A DNA stretch of 64,000 bases from Kribbella steppae (lineage in GTDB: Bacteria > Actinomycetota > Actinomycetes > Propionibacteriales > Kribbellaceae), in assembly GCF_004342025.1 (NCBI RefSeq), contig NZ_SLWN01000004.1, positions 536,357 through 600,356 of the forward strand, given 5' to 3'. A program made the position numbers and the translations under genes. Every line of letters begins with the position of its first letter. The stretch's first letter is position 1. The notes beneath the pieces are model-generated. The model saw only the letters and a list, made by a program, of their open reading frames with translations. It was not told where the DNA came from and made no database searches. Shown here piece after piece: positions 25,392 through 34,063 of this stretch.

Positions 25392-26162
25392 TCAGTTCGG
25401 TGGGTCGAAGCGGCCGTCGACCGCGGTCCAGCCGCCGTCGACCGCGATCACGCTGCCGGTCACGAAGCTGGCGGCGTCGGAGGCGAGATAGACAACTGCA
25501 CCGGCGAGCTCCTCCGGCTGGGCCCAGCGGCCAAGGGCGCCCTTCTGCGCGTAGGCGTCGTACCAGGCCTTGTTCGCCTTGATCTGGGCGGTGAGCGGGG
25601 TCTCGACGACGCCCGGCGCGACCGCGTTCACGCGTACGCCGTTCGGCCCGAGCTCGGCGGCGGCGGTCCGGAGCAGCTGGACCAGGCCGGCCTTGGTTGC
25701 CGCGTACACCGATTGGCCGGGCTCCACCGTCGTACCGCGGATGGAGCTGAACCCGATGATGCTGCCACCGCCCCGCTCGGCCATCTGCTTGCCGAAGGCA
25801 CGGATCAGCTGGAACGACGCCCGCAGGTTGAGCGCCACCACCCGGTCGAACTCCTCGCCGGTGTAGTCGAGGATCCGCTTCCGCACGTTGGTCGCCGCGG
25901 TGAACACGAGTACATCGACCTGCCCAAGCTCGGCGGCTGCCCGAACGATCGCCTCGTCGTCGAGTATGTCGAGCTCGTACGACGTGAGGTCGTCACCACC
26001 ATCAGCGGTCTGTGCGGCCGCGGCGAGATCCCGGTCGGCACAGGTGACGTGGGCGCCATGAGCAGCCAGCGCGAGGGCGCTCTCGCGGCCGATACCGCTG
26101 CCGGCGCCGATCACGAGAACGTGCTTGCCGTCCAAGCGGAAGAGCTTGGCGTAGTCCGTCAT
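25392..26162 (-). CDS. SDR oxidoreductase
   Basis: 256 residues from ATG 26162 (GAGGTG 7 nt upstream); the GTG at 26174 is a weaker start. Motif VIGAGSGIGRESALALAAHG is the cofactor site, with catalytic Ser in FSSIRGT and Tyr-x3-Lys in VYAATKAGLVQLL; VTGSVIAVDGGWTAVDG is the typical SDR end. The usual NNAG motif is replaced by TAATN. It belongs to the amide/peptide operon and probably oxidises an alcohol intermediate, with the aldehyde dehydrogenase encoded just upstream acting next or before. Substrate unknown. Confidence 0.88.
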   Translation of the reverse strand: MTDYAKLFRLDGKHVLVIGAGSGIGRESALALAAHGAHVTCADRDLAAAAQTADGGDDLTSYELDILDDEAIVRAAAELGQVDVLVFTAATNVRKRILDYTGEEFDRVVALNLRASFQLIRAFGKQMAERGGGSIIGFSSIRGTTVEPGQSVYAATKAGLVQLLRTAAAELGPNGVRVNAVAPGVVETPLTAQIKANKAWYDAYAQKGALGRWAQPEELAGAVVYLASDAASFVTGSVIAVDGGWTAVDGRFDPPN

Positions 26163-26175
26163 GGCTGAAGTCACC

Positions 26176-27612
26176 TCAGGGCCTCGGGCGGATGATGGCC
26201 ATCCGGGTCGTGGTCAGTTCCTCGATCGCGAACCGCGGGCCTTCGCGCCCGATCCCGGAGTCCTTCACACCGCCGTACGGCATCACGTCGGACCGGAATC
26301 CCGGTACCTCGTTGATCACCACGCCGCCTACGTCGAGCTGGTCGATCGCGGTGAACGCGGTGTCCAGCGAGGACGTGAACACACTCGCGTGCAAGCCATA
26401 TCGGGATGCGTTGACCGTGGCGAACGCCGTCTCGAGGTCCGGCACCGACCGGACCGCGATCACCGGCCCGAAGATCTCCTCGTCCCACGCCAGTTGCCCC
26501 GACGCCACATCCGTCAAGACGGTCGGCCCCAGCAAGTCCCCGTCCTTCGACGAGTAGGTCAGTTCGGCACCGGAAGCAACCGACGCATCGACCCAGGCAC
26601 GGACCCGAGAGGTCGACTTCGGATCGATCAGCGCCGACACCCGCGTCTCCGGAGAGCGCGGATCGCCGACGACCACAGCAGGAAGACGCTCGGTCAACTT
26701 GTCTAGCAAAGTGGCATGTATGGACTCGACAACGATGACTCGTTGGACGGAGATGCATGCCTGACCAGATGCGTAGTACCCGCCGCGGATGATCGCATCG
26801 GCCGCCGCATCGAGATCGGCGTCGGCGGCGACGACGAGGGCCGAGTTCGAGCCGAGCTCGAGGAGCACCTTCGTCGGCGCGGCGTCCCGCGCGATCTGGT
26901 GACCGACCGCGGCCGAGCCGGTGAACGAGACCGCGCCGATCCGGCGGTCCGTGGTGAGTGTCGCGCCGACGTCCGGTCCCCCGGTCACGAGTTGTACGGC
27001 GGCCGCCGGAGCGCCGGCCTCGACCAACGCCTCCCGCATCAAATGGACGAGCCACAACGTCGCGAGCGGCGTCTGCGGCGCGGGCTTCACGATCACCGGG
27101 CACCCGGCAGCGATCGCCGGCGCGATCTTGTGCGACGCCAGCAGCAACGGATAGTTGAACCCAGTGATCCCAACGACGACACCGATCGGCTTCCGCACCC
27201 AGAACCCAACCAGACCGTCCCCACTCGGCAGCAGATCCAGCGGCACGGTCTCACCATGCAGCCGGGCGACCTCCTCGGCCGAAGTCTCCAGCGTGAGCAG
27301 CGTGCGATCGACCTCGACCCGGCAGTCCACCAGCGGCTTACCGGTCTCTAGCACGAGCAGATCGACAAACGCATCACGCTCGGCCGAGATCGTGGCATGC
27401 ACGCTCTGCAAGGCCTTCCGCCGTACGTACGACGGAAGCCGCTCGACCGCATCGCGGACGGCAAGCGCATGGTCGAGTGCCTGCCGGGCCAGCTCCACGT
27501 CCCCGACGGGCGCGTCGGCGACCGTCGAACCGTCGTACGGGAAGATCACCGGCTCGGTGGACGGTGCGTCGACCCAGGTCTCTCCGACCGGCAGGCCGGC
27601 TGGGTACTTCAT
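26176..27612 (-). CDS. NAD(P)-dependent aldehyde dehydrogenase
   Basis: 478 residues. The catalytic Cys lies in ASGQACISVQRVIV near residue 285 and the general-base Glu in LLELGSNSALVV near 251; the cofactor site PIGVVVGITGFNYPLLL and FTGSAAVG are intact. LELGSNS replaces the more common LELGGKS/N, as in the phosphonoacetaldehyde/lactaldehyde-like and succinate-semialdehyde-like groups. The start overlaps the DppF stop (ATGA). It is likely to oxidise an aldehyde produced from the imported compound. Confidence 0.9.
   Translation of the reverse strand: MKYPAGLPVGETWVDAPSTEPVIFPYDGSTVADAPVGDVELARQALDHALAVRDAVERLPSYVRRKALQSVHATISAERDAFVDLLVLETGKPLVDCRVEVDRTLLTLETSAEEVARLHGETVPLDLLPSGDGLVGFWVRKPIGVVVGITGFNYPLLLASHKIAPAIAAGCPVIVKPAPQTPLATLWLVHLMREALVEAGAPAAAVQLVTGGPDVGATLTTDRRIGAVSFTGSAAVGHQIARDAAPTKVLLELGSNSALVVAADADLDAAADAIIRGGYYASGQACISVQRVIVVESIHATLLDKLTERLPAVVVGDPRSPETRVSALIDPKSTSRVRAWVDASVASGAELTYSSKDGDLLGPTVLTDVASGQLAWDEEIFGPVIAVRSVPDLETAFATVNASRYGLHASVFTSSLDTAFTAIDQLDVGGVVINEVPGFRSDVMPYGGVKDSGIGREGPRFAIEELTTTRMAIIRPRP
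26699..26709. repeat. Dispersed palindromic 11-mer TTGTCTAGCAA
   Basis: Inside the aldehyde dehydrogenase gene; on the coding strand it supplies Leu-Leu-Asp-Lys with TTG and CTA codons. Confidence 0.55.
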
Positions 27613-28496
27613 CCGGGTTCTCCCTTCGCAGCGAGGAGGTCGGTGGTGGTTGCTCCGGACAACGCTCTGTGGAGAGTGGGGATCGCCGAGACGAGGCGCT
27701 GCGTGTACGGGTGCTGCGGGGCGGCGTACACGTCGCCGGTGAAGCCGGTCTCGACGACCTGGCCGGCATTCATCACGGCGACCCGATCGCAGACGTGCTT
27801 GATGACGGACAGGTCGTGGGACACGAAGACGAGGGTCAGGTTGAGTTCGTCGACCAGGTCGGAGATCAGGTTGAGCACCTGCGCGCGGACCGAGACGTCG
27901 AGGGCGCTGACCGGCTCGTCCGCGATCAGGATGCGCGGGCGTGGGGCGAGAGCGCGGGCGATGGAGATGCGTTGCCGTTGACCGCCGGAGAACTGGTGCG
28001 GGTACCGGTCACCCGCGTCGGCGGACAGGCCGACCGCTTCGAGCAGTTCGCGGACGCGCTGCCCGGAGGCCGGATGCCCTTGCACGACAAGGGGTTCGGC
28101 GATGATGTCGCGGACGCGCATGCGCGGGTCGAGCGAGCTCATCGGGTCCTGGAAGACGAGTTGGAGGTTCTCGCGGAGGAATCGCAGCCGCCGCTCCGGC
28201 AGCCGGGTGATATCGGTGCCTTCGACAACGACGTGACCGGAGGTCGCCTGGTCGAGCGCGGCGATGATCCGGAGCAGGGTCGACTTGCCGCAGCCGGATT
28301 CGCCGACGATGCCGAAGCGTTCACCTGGCTTGACCGCGAGGCTCACTCCGCGCAGCGCGTGGACCACGGGGCCTGGGCGGAACAGCGACGTACGCGGTCG
28401 GGTGTAGTTGCGAACGACATCGATCAGTTGGATGGCCGGCTCGGCCTCCGGCTCGCGAGCCGCGGGCACGTGCTCCCGGAGCGAGATGTCAGACAT
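27609..28496 (-). CDS. dppF: Peptide/nickel-type ABC transporter ATP-binding protein, DppF type
   Basis: 295 residues from ATG 28496; the frame continues upstream but that start falls in the previous gene. Walker A GESGCGKSTLL near residue 58, signature FSGGQRQRISIARAL near 155, Walker B ILIADEPVSALD and the H-loop SHDLS are complete. The gene overlaps DppD by 8 nt and the aldehyde dehydrogenase by 4 nt. It energises import of peptides or similar oligomeric/amide compounds together with DppBCD and the binding protein. The symbol denotes type, not proven dipeptide transport. Confidence 0.9.
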   Translation of the reverse strand: MSDISLREHVPAAREPEAEPAIQLIDVVRNYTRPRTSLFRPGPVVHALRGVSLAVKPGERFGIVGESGCGKSTLLRIIAALDQATSGHVVVEGTDITRLPERRLRFLRENLQLVFQDPMSSLDPRMRVRDIIAEPLVVQGHPASGQRVRELLEAVGLSADAGDRYPHQFSGGQRQRISIARALAPRPRILIADEPVSALDVSVRAQVLNLISDLVDELNLTLVFVSHDLSVIKHVCDRVAVMNAGQVVETGFTGDVYAAPQHPYTQRLVSAIPTLHRALSGATTTDLLAAKGEPG

Positions 28497-29445
28497 GCGC
28501 AACCTCCACAGGATGGTGGCATGCGAAGCCGGTCGCCTCGGACCCGCTCCAGTCCGGAGTGGTGGCGCAGACCTCGGTGGCGTGGCGGCAGCGAGTACGG
28601 AACACACAGCCGGACGGGAACTGACCGGCGGGCGGCACGTTGCCCGGGATCGTGGTCAGCCGTCGATCGCCTGTCTCGAGATCGGAGGCTGCGAGCAGAC
28701 CTTCGGTGTAGCGATGACGTGGTCGCGTGAACACCTCACCGACCGGGCCTGATTCGACGACGCGGCCGCCGTACATCACGAGAACGCGCTCGCAGACGGT
28801 TGCGACGACGGCGAGATCGTGGGTAATGAACAGAAGGGCCGACGAACGGGCGACGACGCCCTTGACGATGAGGTCCAGGACGAGTGCCTGCACAGTGACG
28901 TCGAGCGCGGTCGTCGGTTCGTCGCAGATCAGCAGGGCGGGATCGTTGGCGAGGGCAAGGGCCAGGACGACTCGTTGCCGTTGGCCACCGGACAGCTGGT
29001 GCGGGTACGCGCGCAACGTCTCCGCCGGCAACTGAACCCGGTCGAGCAGCTCGACCGCCGATTCCCGCGCTGCCCCACGACCGGACGCCGTCCGGTGGAT
29101 GAGCATGGCTTCCGCGATCTGGTCGCCGATGCGCATCGTCGGGTTGAGCGCCGTCATCGGCTCCTGGAACACCATCGCCAACTGCCGACCCCGGACCCGC
29201 GACATCCGTCGTTCGTCCGCACCGATCAGCTCGTGCTCGACACCGGTCAGCCGCACCGATCCGGACGCGATCACATCCTCGGGCAGCAGACCGAGCACGC
29301 TCAGCGCGGTCAGCGACTTCCCCGACCCGGACTCACCGATCAGCCCGACCCGCTCCCCCGGGCCGACCGTCAGATCGACGTCCGAGACCAGCGTCTTGTC
29401 CCGCACCGTCACGGTCAGCCCGCGAACGCTCAGTACGTCGTTCAT
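28489..29445 (-). CDS. dppD: Peptide/nickel-type ABC transporter ATP-binding protein, DppD type
   Basis: 318 residues from ATG 29445, which overlaps the DppC stop. Walker A GESGSGKSLTAL near residue 40, signature LSGGQRQRVVLALAL, Walker B LLICDEPTTALD and H-loop THDLA are intact. The C-terminus has the Cys-rich oligopeptide-transporter extension (CVFRTRCRHATEVCAT), which in DppD/OppD proteins can hold an iron-sulfur cluster. Forms the ATPase heterodimer with DppF. Confidence 0.9.
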   Translation of the reverse strand: MNDVLSVRGLTVTVRDKTLVSDVDLTVGPGERVGLIGESGSGKSLTALSVLGLLPEDVIASGSVRLTGVEHELIGADERRMSRVRGRQLAMVFQEPMTALNPTMRIGDQIAEAMLIHRTASGRGAARESAVELLDRVQLPAETLRAYPHQLSGGQRQRVVLALALANDPALLICDEPTTALDVTVQALVLDLIVKGVVARSSALLFITHDLAVVATVCERVLVMYGGRVVESGPVGEVFTRPRHRYTEGLLAASDLETGDRRLTTIPGNVPPAGQFPSGCVFRTRCRHATEVCATTPDWSGSEATGFACHHPVEVAHV

Positions 29446-30260
29446 CGGCGGTCCTCCAACTTCGGGTCGAACCGGTCGCGGAGCCCGTCGCCGAGCAGAT
29501 TGAACCCCAGTACGGCGATCGCGATCGCCACCCCCGGGAAGATCGCCAGCCGCGGCGCGCTGAACAGGAACTCCTGGCTCTCCTGCAGCATCCGTCCCCA
29601 CGACGGAGTCGGCGGCGGCGTCCCATACCCGAGGAACGACAGCGCCGCCTCGGCCAGCACCGCGATCGCGAACGACACCGACGCCTGCACGGTGATCAGG
29701 CTCGTCACGTTCGGCAGCACATGCCGTACGGCGATCGGGAACGGCTGCCGCCCAGCGGCCCGAGCAGCCAGCACGTACTCGGTCCGCATCACCTGCAACG
29801 CCCCGCTCCGGATCACCCGCGCGAAGCTCGGCACCGACGCGATGCCGATGGCAATCATCGCCGTCGTCGTGCTCGCCCCGAACACCGCGCCGAACATGAT
29901 GGCCAGCAGCAACGCCGGGAACGCCAGCAACAGGTCGTTGGTCCGCATGATGAGCTCGCTCGACCACCGCCTCGACATCGCCGCCAGGATTCCCAGCGGT
30001 ACGCCGATCAGCGCGGCCACCCCGACCGCGACCACGCCGACGAACAACGTGGTCCGCGATCCGACCATGATCTGACTGAACACGTCCCGGCCGAACTTGT
30101 CGGTCCCGAACCAGTGGTCCCACGAGGGCTTGGCCAACCGGATCGTGGGGTCCACGAGTGTGGCGTCGTACGGCGTCCAGACGAACGAGACGAGCGCCAT
30201 CACCACGATGAGCCCGACGATCACGCCGCCGACGATCAGACTCGGATTCAGCCGCCTCAT
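29442..30260 (-). CDS. dppC: Peptide/nickel-type ABC transporter permease, DppC type
   Basis: 272 residues from ATG 30260. One N-terminal membrane segment precedes HWFGTDKFGRDVFSQIMVGSR, the DppC hallmark, and the EAA loop reads YVLAARAAGRQPFPIAVRH. The start overlaps the DppB stop by 4 nt. Partner of DppB in the membrane channel. Confidence 0.92.
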   Translation of the reverse strand: MRRLNPSLIVGGVIVGLIVVMALVSFVWTPYDATLVDPTIRLAKPSWDHWFGTDKFGRDVFSQIMVGSRTTLFVGVVAVGVAALIGVPLGILAAMSRRWSSELIMRTNDLLLAFPALLLAIMFGAVFGASTTTAMIAIGIASVPSFARVIRSGALQVMRTEYVLAARAAGRQPFPIAVRHVLPNVTSLITVQASVSFAIAVLAEAALSFLGYGTPPPTPSWGRMLQESQEFLFSAPRLAIFPGVAIAIAVLGFNLLGDGLRDRFDPKLEDRR

Positions 30261-31204
30261 CGCGACACCCGCAGCCGGGGATCCAGAGCGACGTACAGGA
30301 GATCGACGAGGAAGTTGACCACGAGTACGGCGATCACGAGGACCATCACCACGTCCTGGACGAGGAGCAGATCGCGGTTCGACACACCATCCAGGAGGAG
30401 GCTGCCGAGGCCGGGGATGACGAAGACGCGCTCCACGACGACTGCGCCGATCAGCAGGGTCGCGAGCTGCAGACCGAGCACAGTCACCACCGGGACGGCC
30501 GCGTTGCGGATGCCGTGCCGCCACAGTGCCGGGAACGGCCTCAGCCCTTTGGCCCGCGCTGTACGCAGGTAGTCCTCACGCAGTACGTCGAGTACGGCGC
30601 TCCGCACGTAGCGCGTCAAGACAGCGCCTTGTACTAGACCGAGTGCTAAGGCAGGCATGATCAGTTGTCTGACAAACATGCTGGGATCCTGGGCCGGCGG
30701 TGTCCAGCCGTTCGCCGGCAGCCATCCGAGCTTCACCGCGAACACCATGATCAGCAGGATGCCAGCGAGGAACGCCGGTACGGCGACGCCCAGTTGGGAG
30801 ACCGCGGACAACGCCAGCCCAGAGACCTTCCGGTGCCGCGCGGCCATCACCGTCCCGGCCGGAATAGCGATCGCCAACGCGATCACCATGCCGGCCACGA
30901 CCAGCCACAACGTCACCTGGAACCGGTCGACGATCTGCGGCCCGATCTCGGCCTTCGACACGTACGACGTCCCGAAGTCGCCGCGAAGCATTCCGCCCAG
31001 CCAGTCGAAGTACTGGGTGGGCAGCGGCCGGTCGAGCCCGAACTGCCGGTTCAGTTCCGCGACGGCCTCGTCGGACGCGTTGACGCCGAGCGCGACCCGG
31101 GCCGGATCGCCAGGCAGCACGGCCAGGAACGAGAACACGAGCACCGAACTGACCACAAGGCTGACCACGAGCACCCCGGTGCGTTCGATCAGGCGGAGGA
31201 TCAT
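30257..31204 (-). CDS. dppB: Peptide/nickel-type ABC transporter permease, DppB type
   Basis: 315 residues with the DppB pattern: an N-terminal membrane segment, LNRQFGLDRPLPTQYFDWLG near residue 50, then GDFGTSYVSK and the EAA loop VLREDYLRTARAKGL near 210. Begins 18 nt after the binding-protein stop. Forms the transmembrane channel with DppC. Confidence 0.92.
   Translation of the reverse strand: MILRLIERTGVLVVSLVVSSVLVFSFLAVLPGDPARVALGVNASDEAVAELNRQFGLDRPLPTQYFDWLGGMLRGDFGTSYVSKAEIGPQIVDRFQVTLWLVVAGMVIALAIAIPAGTVMAARHRKVSGLALSAVSQLGVAVPAFLAGILLIMVFAVKLGWLPANGWTPPAQDPSMFVRQLIMPALALGLVQGAVLTRYVRSAVLDVLREDYLRTARAKGLRPFPALWRHGIRNAAVPVVTVLGLQLATLLIGAVVVERVFVIPGLGSLLLDGVSNRDLLLVQDVVMVLVIAVLVVNFLVDLLYVALDPRLRVSR
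30665..30675. repeat. Dispersed palindromic 11-mer TTGTCTGACAA
   Basis: Inside dppB; it reads Phe-Val-Arg-Gln on the coding strand with TTT and AGA codons. Confidence 0.55.
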
Positions 31205-31222
31205 CAGCTGGTCCGTATCGAC

Positions 31223-32752
31223 TCAGGAGCGGGCGAGGCTGGTCAGGTCGAGGTTCTCGGTGATCGCGTTCTTCGGCAGACCGGTGAGGTTCTTGTCCGC
31301 GACGATCAGGTTCGGCAGCAGGAAGAGCCAGTCGCCCGCGGCCTGCTCGGAGATCCGCCGCGCCGCCTTCTTCATGTTGTCGATCTGCGCCGCCTCGTCA
31401 CCCGAGTCCGCCGCGGCCAGGTACTGCTGCAGGGTCGGGTCGTCGTACCGGGTGTAGTACTTCGCGTTGAAGACCGCACCCAGGTCCCGCGGCTCGACGT
31501 GCGCGATGATCGACATGTCGTAGTCGGCGTTCTTCAACACGTTGGTCAGCCAGGCCGCCGGGAACTCCTGCTGGTCGATCGCGACCTTCAACCCGGCCTG
31601 CTCCAACTGACTCTTCACGACCTGACCGCAGGCGATCGCATACGGCAACGTGGGCAGCCTCAGTCGCAACGTCTTGCCTGCGGCACCAGATGCCTGCAGC
31701 AACGACTTCGCCTTGGCCAGGTCGAACGGCGCGACCCCGGTCAGATCCTCGTACCACGGGTCGGTCGGCGGGACCATGCTGCCGATCAGCTTGCCGCGAC
31801 CGGCCCAACACGTGTCCATCAAGGCCTTGTGGTCGATCGCCTGGCGAATCCCCTGCCGGGTCCGGATGTCCTTGAAGATCGGCTCGGAGTTGTTGAACGA
31901 CAGCAGCACCTCGCCGTTCGTCGTCCCCTCGATCACCTGGTACTTGTCGTTGCTGGTGAACTGGCTCAACGCCTCGGGCGCCTGCACGGTGCCGATCACG
32001 TTGATGGTCCCGGTCAGCAGCGCGTTGTTCAGCGCGGTCGGATCCTTGAAGTACTTCAGCGTGATCTGGTTGAAGAACGGCTTCGTCCCCCAGTAGTCGT
32101 CGTTGCGCTCGAGCACGATCGAGTCGCCACGGTTCCACTTCGAGAACTTGAACGGGCCGGTGCCGATCGGGGCCGTGGCCAGCGCGCTCACGCCGGTCTC
32201 GGAGAACATCGCACCGATCCGGGTCGTCATCCGGAACAGCCAGCCGTTGCTCGGCTTGGTCAGCGTCACCTGCAACTGCGTCGGCGACAGCGCCTTGGCT
32301 TCCTGTACGACGTCCATCGCGGCCTTGAGCGAGGTCGTCCAGGCCGTCTTCACCCGGTTGATGCTGAACACCGCGTCAGCCGCGGTGAACGGCTTGCCGT
32401 TGGTGAACTTCGCATTGTCTACCAAGTCGAACGTGTAAGTCTTGCGATCCGGTGAGACAGTCCACGACTTCGCCAGCTCCGGCACGATCTTGCCGGAGTC
32501 GTCCTGTTTGACCAGGCGCTCATACACGTTGCCGAGCAGCACCTGCGGGATCGCAGCACCGTCGGTAGTGGTGAAGTCGAGGCTGGCCGGCTCGGCGACC
32601 AGGCCGATCGACAGCGACTGGCTACCGCCCGGCGAGCTGCCGGACGACGTACCGGAACCCGCCGAGCAGGCGGTCAGGACCAAGAGTGCCGCGGCGGCGA
32701 CGAACGCGACCGCCCGGCCCGGCAGCGCGCTTTTGCTGAACTGTGACTTCAC
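31223..32752 (-). CDS. Peptide/nickel-type ABC substrate-binding lipoprotein (SBP_bac_5)
   Basis: 509 residues from GTG 32752, with a perfect GGAGGAG 5 nt upstream. A lipoprotein signal with lipobox LTAC (Cys near residue 29) and a Gly/Ser linker leads into a family-5 binding domain: VYERLVKQDDSGKIVPELAK near residue 80 and FTNGKPFTAADAVFSINR near 120. Such receptors bind peptides, opines, amides or nickel. It is the first gene of the operon and faces the GntR gene across 194 bp that contain a palindromic operator. Confidence 0.92.
   Translation of the reverse strand: MKSQFSKSALPGRAVAFVAAAALLVLTACSAGSGTSSGSSPGGSQSLSIGLVAEPASLDFTTTDGAAIPQVLLGNVYERLVKQDDSGKIVPELAKSWTVSPDRKTYTFDLVDNAKFTNGKPFTAADAVFSINRVKTAWTTSLKAAMDVVQEAKALSPTQLQVTLTKPSNGWLFRMTTRIGAMFSETGVSALATAPIGTGPFKFSKWNRGDSIVLERNDDYWGTKPFFNQITLKYFKDPTALNNALLTGTINVIGTVQAPEALSQFTSNDKYQVIEGTTNGEVLLSFNNSEPIFKDIRTRQGIRQAIDHKALMDTCWAGRGKLIGSMVPPTDPWYEDLTGVAPFDLAKAKSLLQASGAAGKTLRLRLPTLPYAIACGQVVKSQLEQAGLKVAIDQQEFPAAWLTNVLKNADYDMSIIAHVEPRDLGAVFNAKYYTRYDDPTLQQYLAAADSGDEAAQIDNMKKAARRISEQAAGDWLFLLPNLIVADKNLTGLPKNAITENLDLTSLARS
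32415..32425. repeat. Dispersed palindromic 11-mer TTGTCTACCAA
   Basis: Inside the binding-protein gene; reads Leu-Val-Asp-Asn on the coding strand. Confidence 0.5.
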
Positions 32753-32860
32753 GCGAACTCCTCCAGTGCTGCCGGCTGTTCCTCGCCGCATTCTGGCGAT
32801 CTCTGCGGAGTCCGCTGAGCGGGGCCACGCCGGTCCGGCACACTTCGCCGTACGGTTGTG

Positions 32861-32875
32861 ACTGGTCCGACCAGT
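32861..32875. promoter_or_regulatory. GntR/FadR-type operator
   Basis: ACTGGTCCGACCAGT is a perfect 6-bp inverted repeat around CCG and contains TGGT-N3-ACCA, the known core of FadR-subfamily operators. It lies between the divergent binding-protein and GntR genes and probably controls both. Confidence 0.75.
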
Positions 32876-32946
32876 GGACTAGGTGTCATTGGGCCACTAG
32901 GTTTGTCGCTACGCAGGGGTCTGTCAAGCGATTGGGGTGCTCCGGA

Positions 32947-33705
32947 ATGACAAAGAGTCCGCGGTTCGAGCCGGTGCAGCCCGTCCGCGCCTACCAGCGG
33001 ATCGTCGAGCAGGTCGAGGACGCACTCGCCCGGGGTGATCTCGCCCCCGGTCAGCGGCTGCCGAGTGAGCGCGAACTGGTCGCGCAGTTCGAGGTCAGCC
33101 GATCGACGGTGCGCGAGGCCCTGCGGGTGCTGGAGAGCAACGGCGTCGTCCGATCGCGCCCGGGTGATCCGAACGGGCCGGAGATCCTGCCGTTCTCCCA
33201 GTCGGCGCTGCGCAAGCAGATGGTCCGGCTGGCGCGGGTGGACGAGCTGACGTTGAGCGAGCTGATCGGCTTCCGGATGATCATGGACGGCGCCGCGATC
33301 CAGGTCGCCTCCCGGCTGCGCACACCGGAGCAACTGGCCGACATGGAGGAGACGCTGGTGGCCATGCGGGCCGCGATCGACGTCGACTTCGAGGCCTTCA
33401 GCGAGGCGGATCTGGCCTTCCACGACGTGATCGCGCAGATCAGCCGCAACTCGCTGATCCAGACCTGTAACGAGGTCGTCCGCGGCGTCGTGCTGACCCT
33501 GATCTCGGACAAGGTCGCGCACGCCCAGAACAGCCGCGCCCTGATGCTCGAATCGCTCCAGCATCACGCCGAGGTGGTCGACGCGATCCGCGCCGGCAAC
33601 GGTCACGCGGCGGCCCGGATCGCCCGGCAGAACATGTACGACTACTACTCCGGCTACGTCCCTGAGCCGGAGCGGGAGACCCTGCGCGCCCTGATCGACG
33701 ACTAG
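32947..33705 (+). CDS. FadR-type GntR transcriptional regulator
   Basis: 252 residues from ATG 32947. The winged helix at residues 12-75 contains GQRLPSERELVAQFEVSRST and VREALRVLESNGVV; the C-terminal FCD all-helical domain carries the metal/ligand Asp and His residues (SEADLAFHDVIAQIS and LQHHAEVVDAIRAGNG). It should repress the divergent uptake/catabolic operon until a pathway metabolite binds. A 23-bp tandem duplication begins at its stop codon. Confidence 0.92.
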   Translation: MTKSPRFEPVQPVRAYQRIVEQVEDALARGDLAPGQRLPSERELVAQFEVSRSTVREALRVLESNGVVRSRPGDPNGPEILPFSQSALRKQMVRLARVDELTLSELIGFRMIMDGAAIQVASRLRTPEQLADMEETLVAMRAAIDVDFEAFSEADLAFHDVIAQISRNSLIQTCNEVVRGVVLTLISDKVAHAQNSRALMLESLQHHAEVVDAIRAGNGHAAARIARQNMYDYYSGYVPEPERETLRALIDD

Positions 33706-33741
33706 CCGTGAGCTCGGTCGGCGACTAGCCGTTGAGCTCGG
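33699..33741. repeat. Tandem duplication at the GntR stop codon, period 23 bp
   Basis: CGACTAGCCGTGAGCTCGG at 33699 recurs at 33722 as CGACTAGCCGTTGAGCTCGG. The first copy contains the stop codon TAG of the GntR gene. Confidence 0.7.
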
Positions 33742-33813
33742 ATGCGACGAGCGAGAAGTGTCGGAGGGCGCTGATACGTGCTCGCCTATCGGAGACCAAG
33801 GGGCGGGGAGGGC

Positions 33814-33933
33814 ATGGCCGTGGCGGACGTGGCACTGCGGGACGTCGCAGGATTCCGCATCACCGGCACCGAGGTCGCCTACGCGAATGCGCGCGGTGCC
33901 GAGATCGAGGAGACCCTCCTTCGCCTCGGCTAG
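33814..33933 (+). CDS. Possible 39-residue small protein
   Basis: ATG 33814 preceded by GGGGAGGG; the product has a regular strand/helix pattern ending GAEIEETLLRLG. Codon choice is gene-like, but it is too short to classify. It could be the 3' end of a lost gene. Nothing else is visible in the 33706-34063 gap apart from the tandem duplication. Confidence 0.3.
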   Translation: MAVADVALRDVAGFRITGTEVAYANARGAEIEETLLRLG

Positions 33934-34063
33934 GCCATCACGCGGCCACGTGCCGTGCCCGGTGCCACGCAGTAGACCGGGAGTTACCAGACAGTCTGAG
34001 TGCCGTGGCGGTGGATCTCGTGGCATCCTGACGGGATCGGTTCACTGCTGTGGGGGGCACCGC

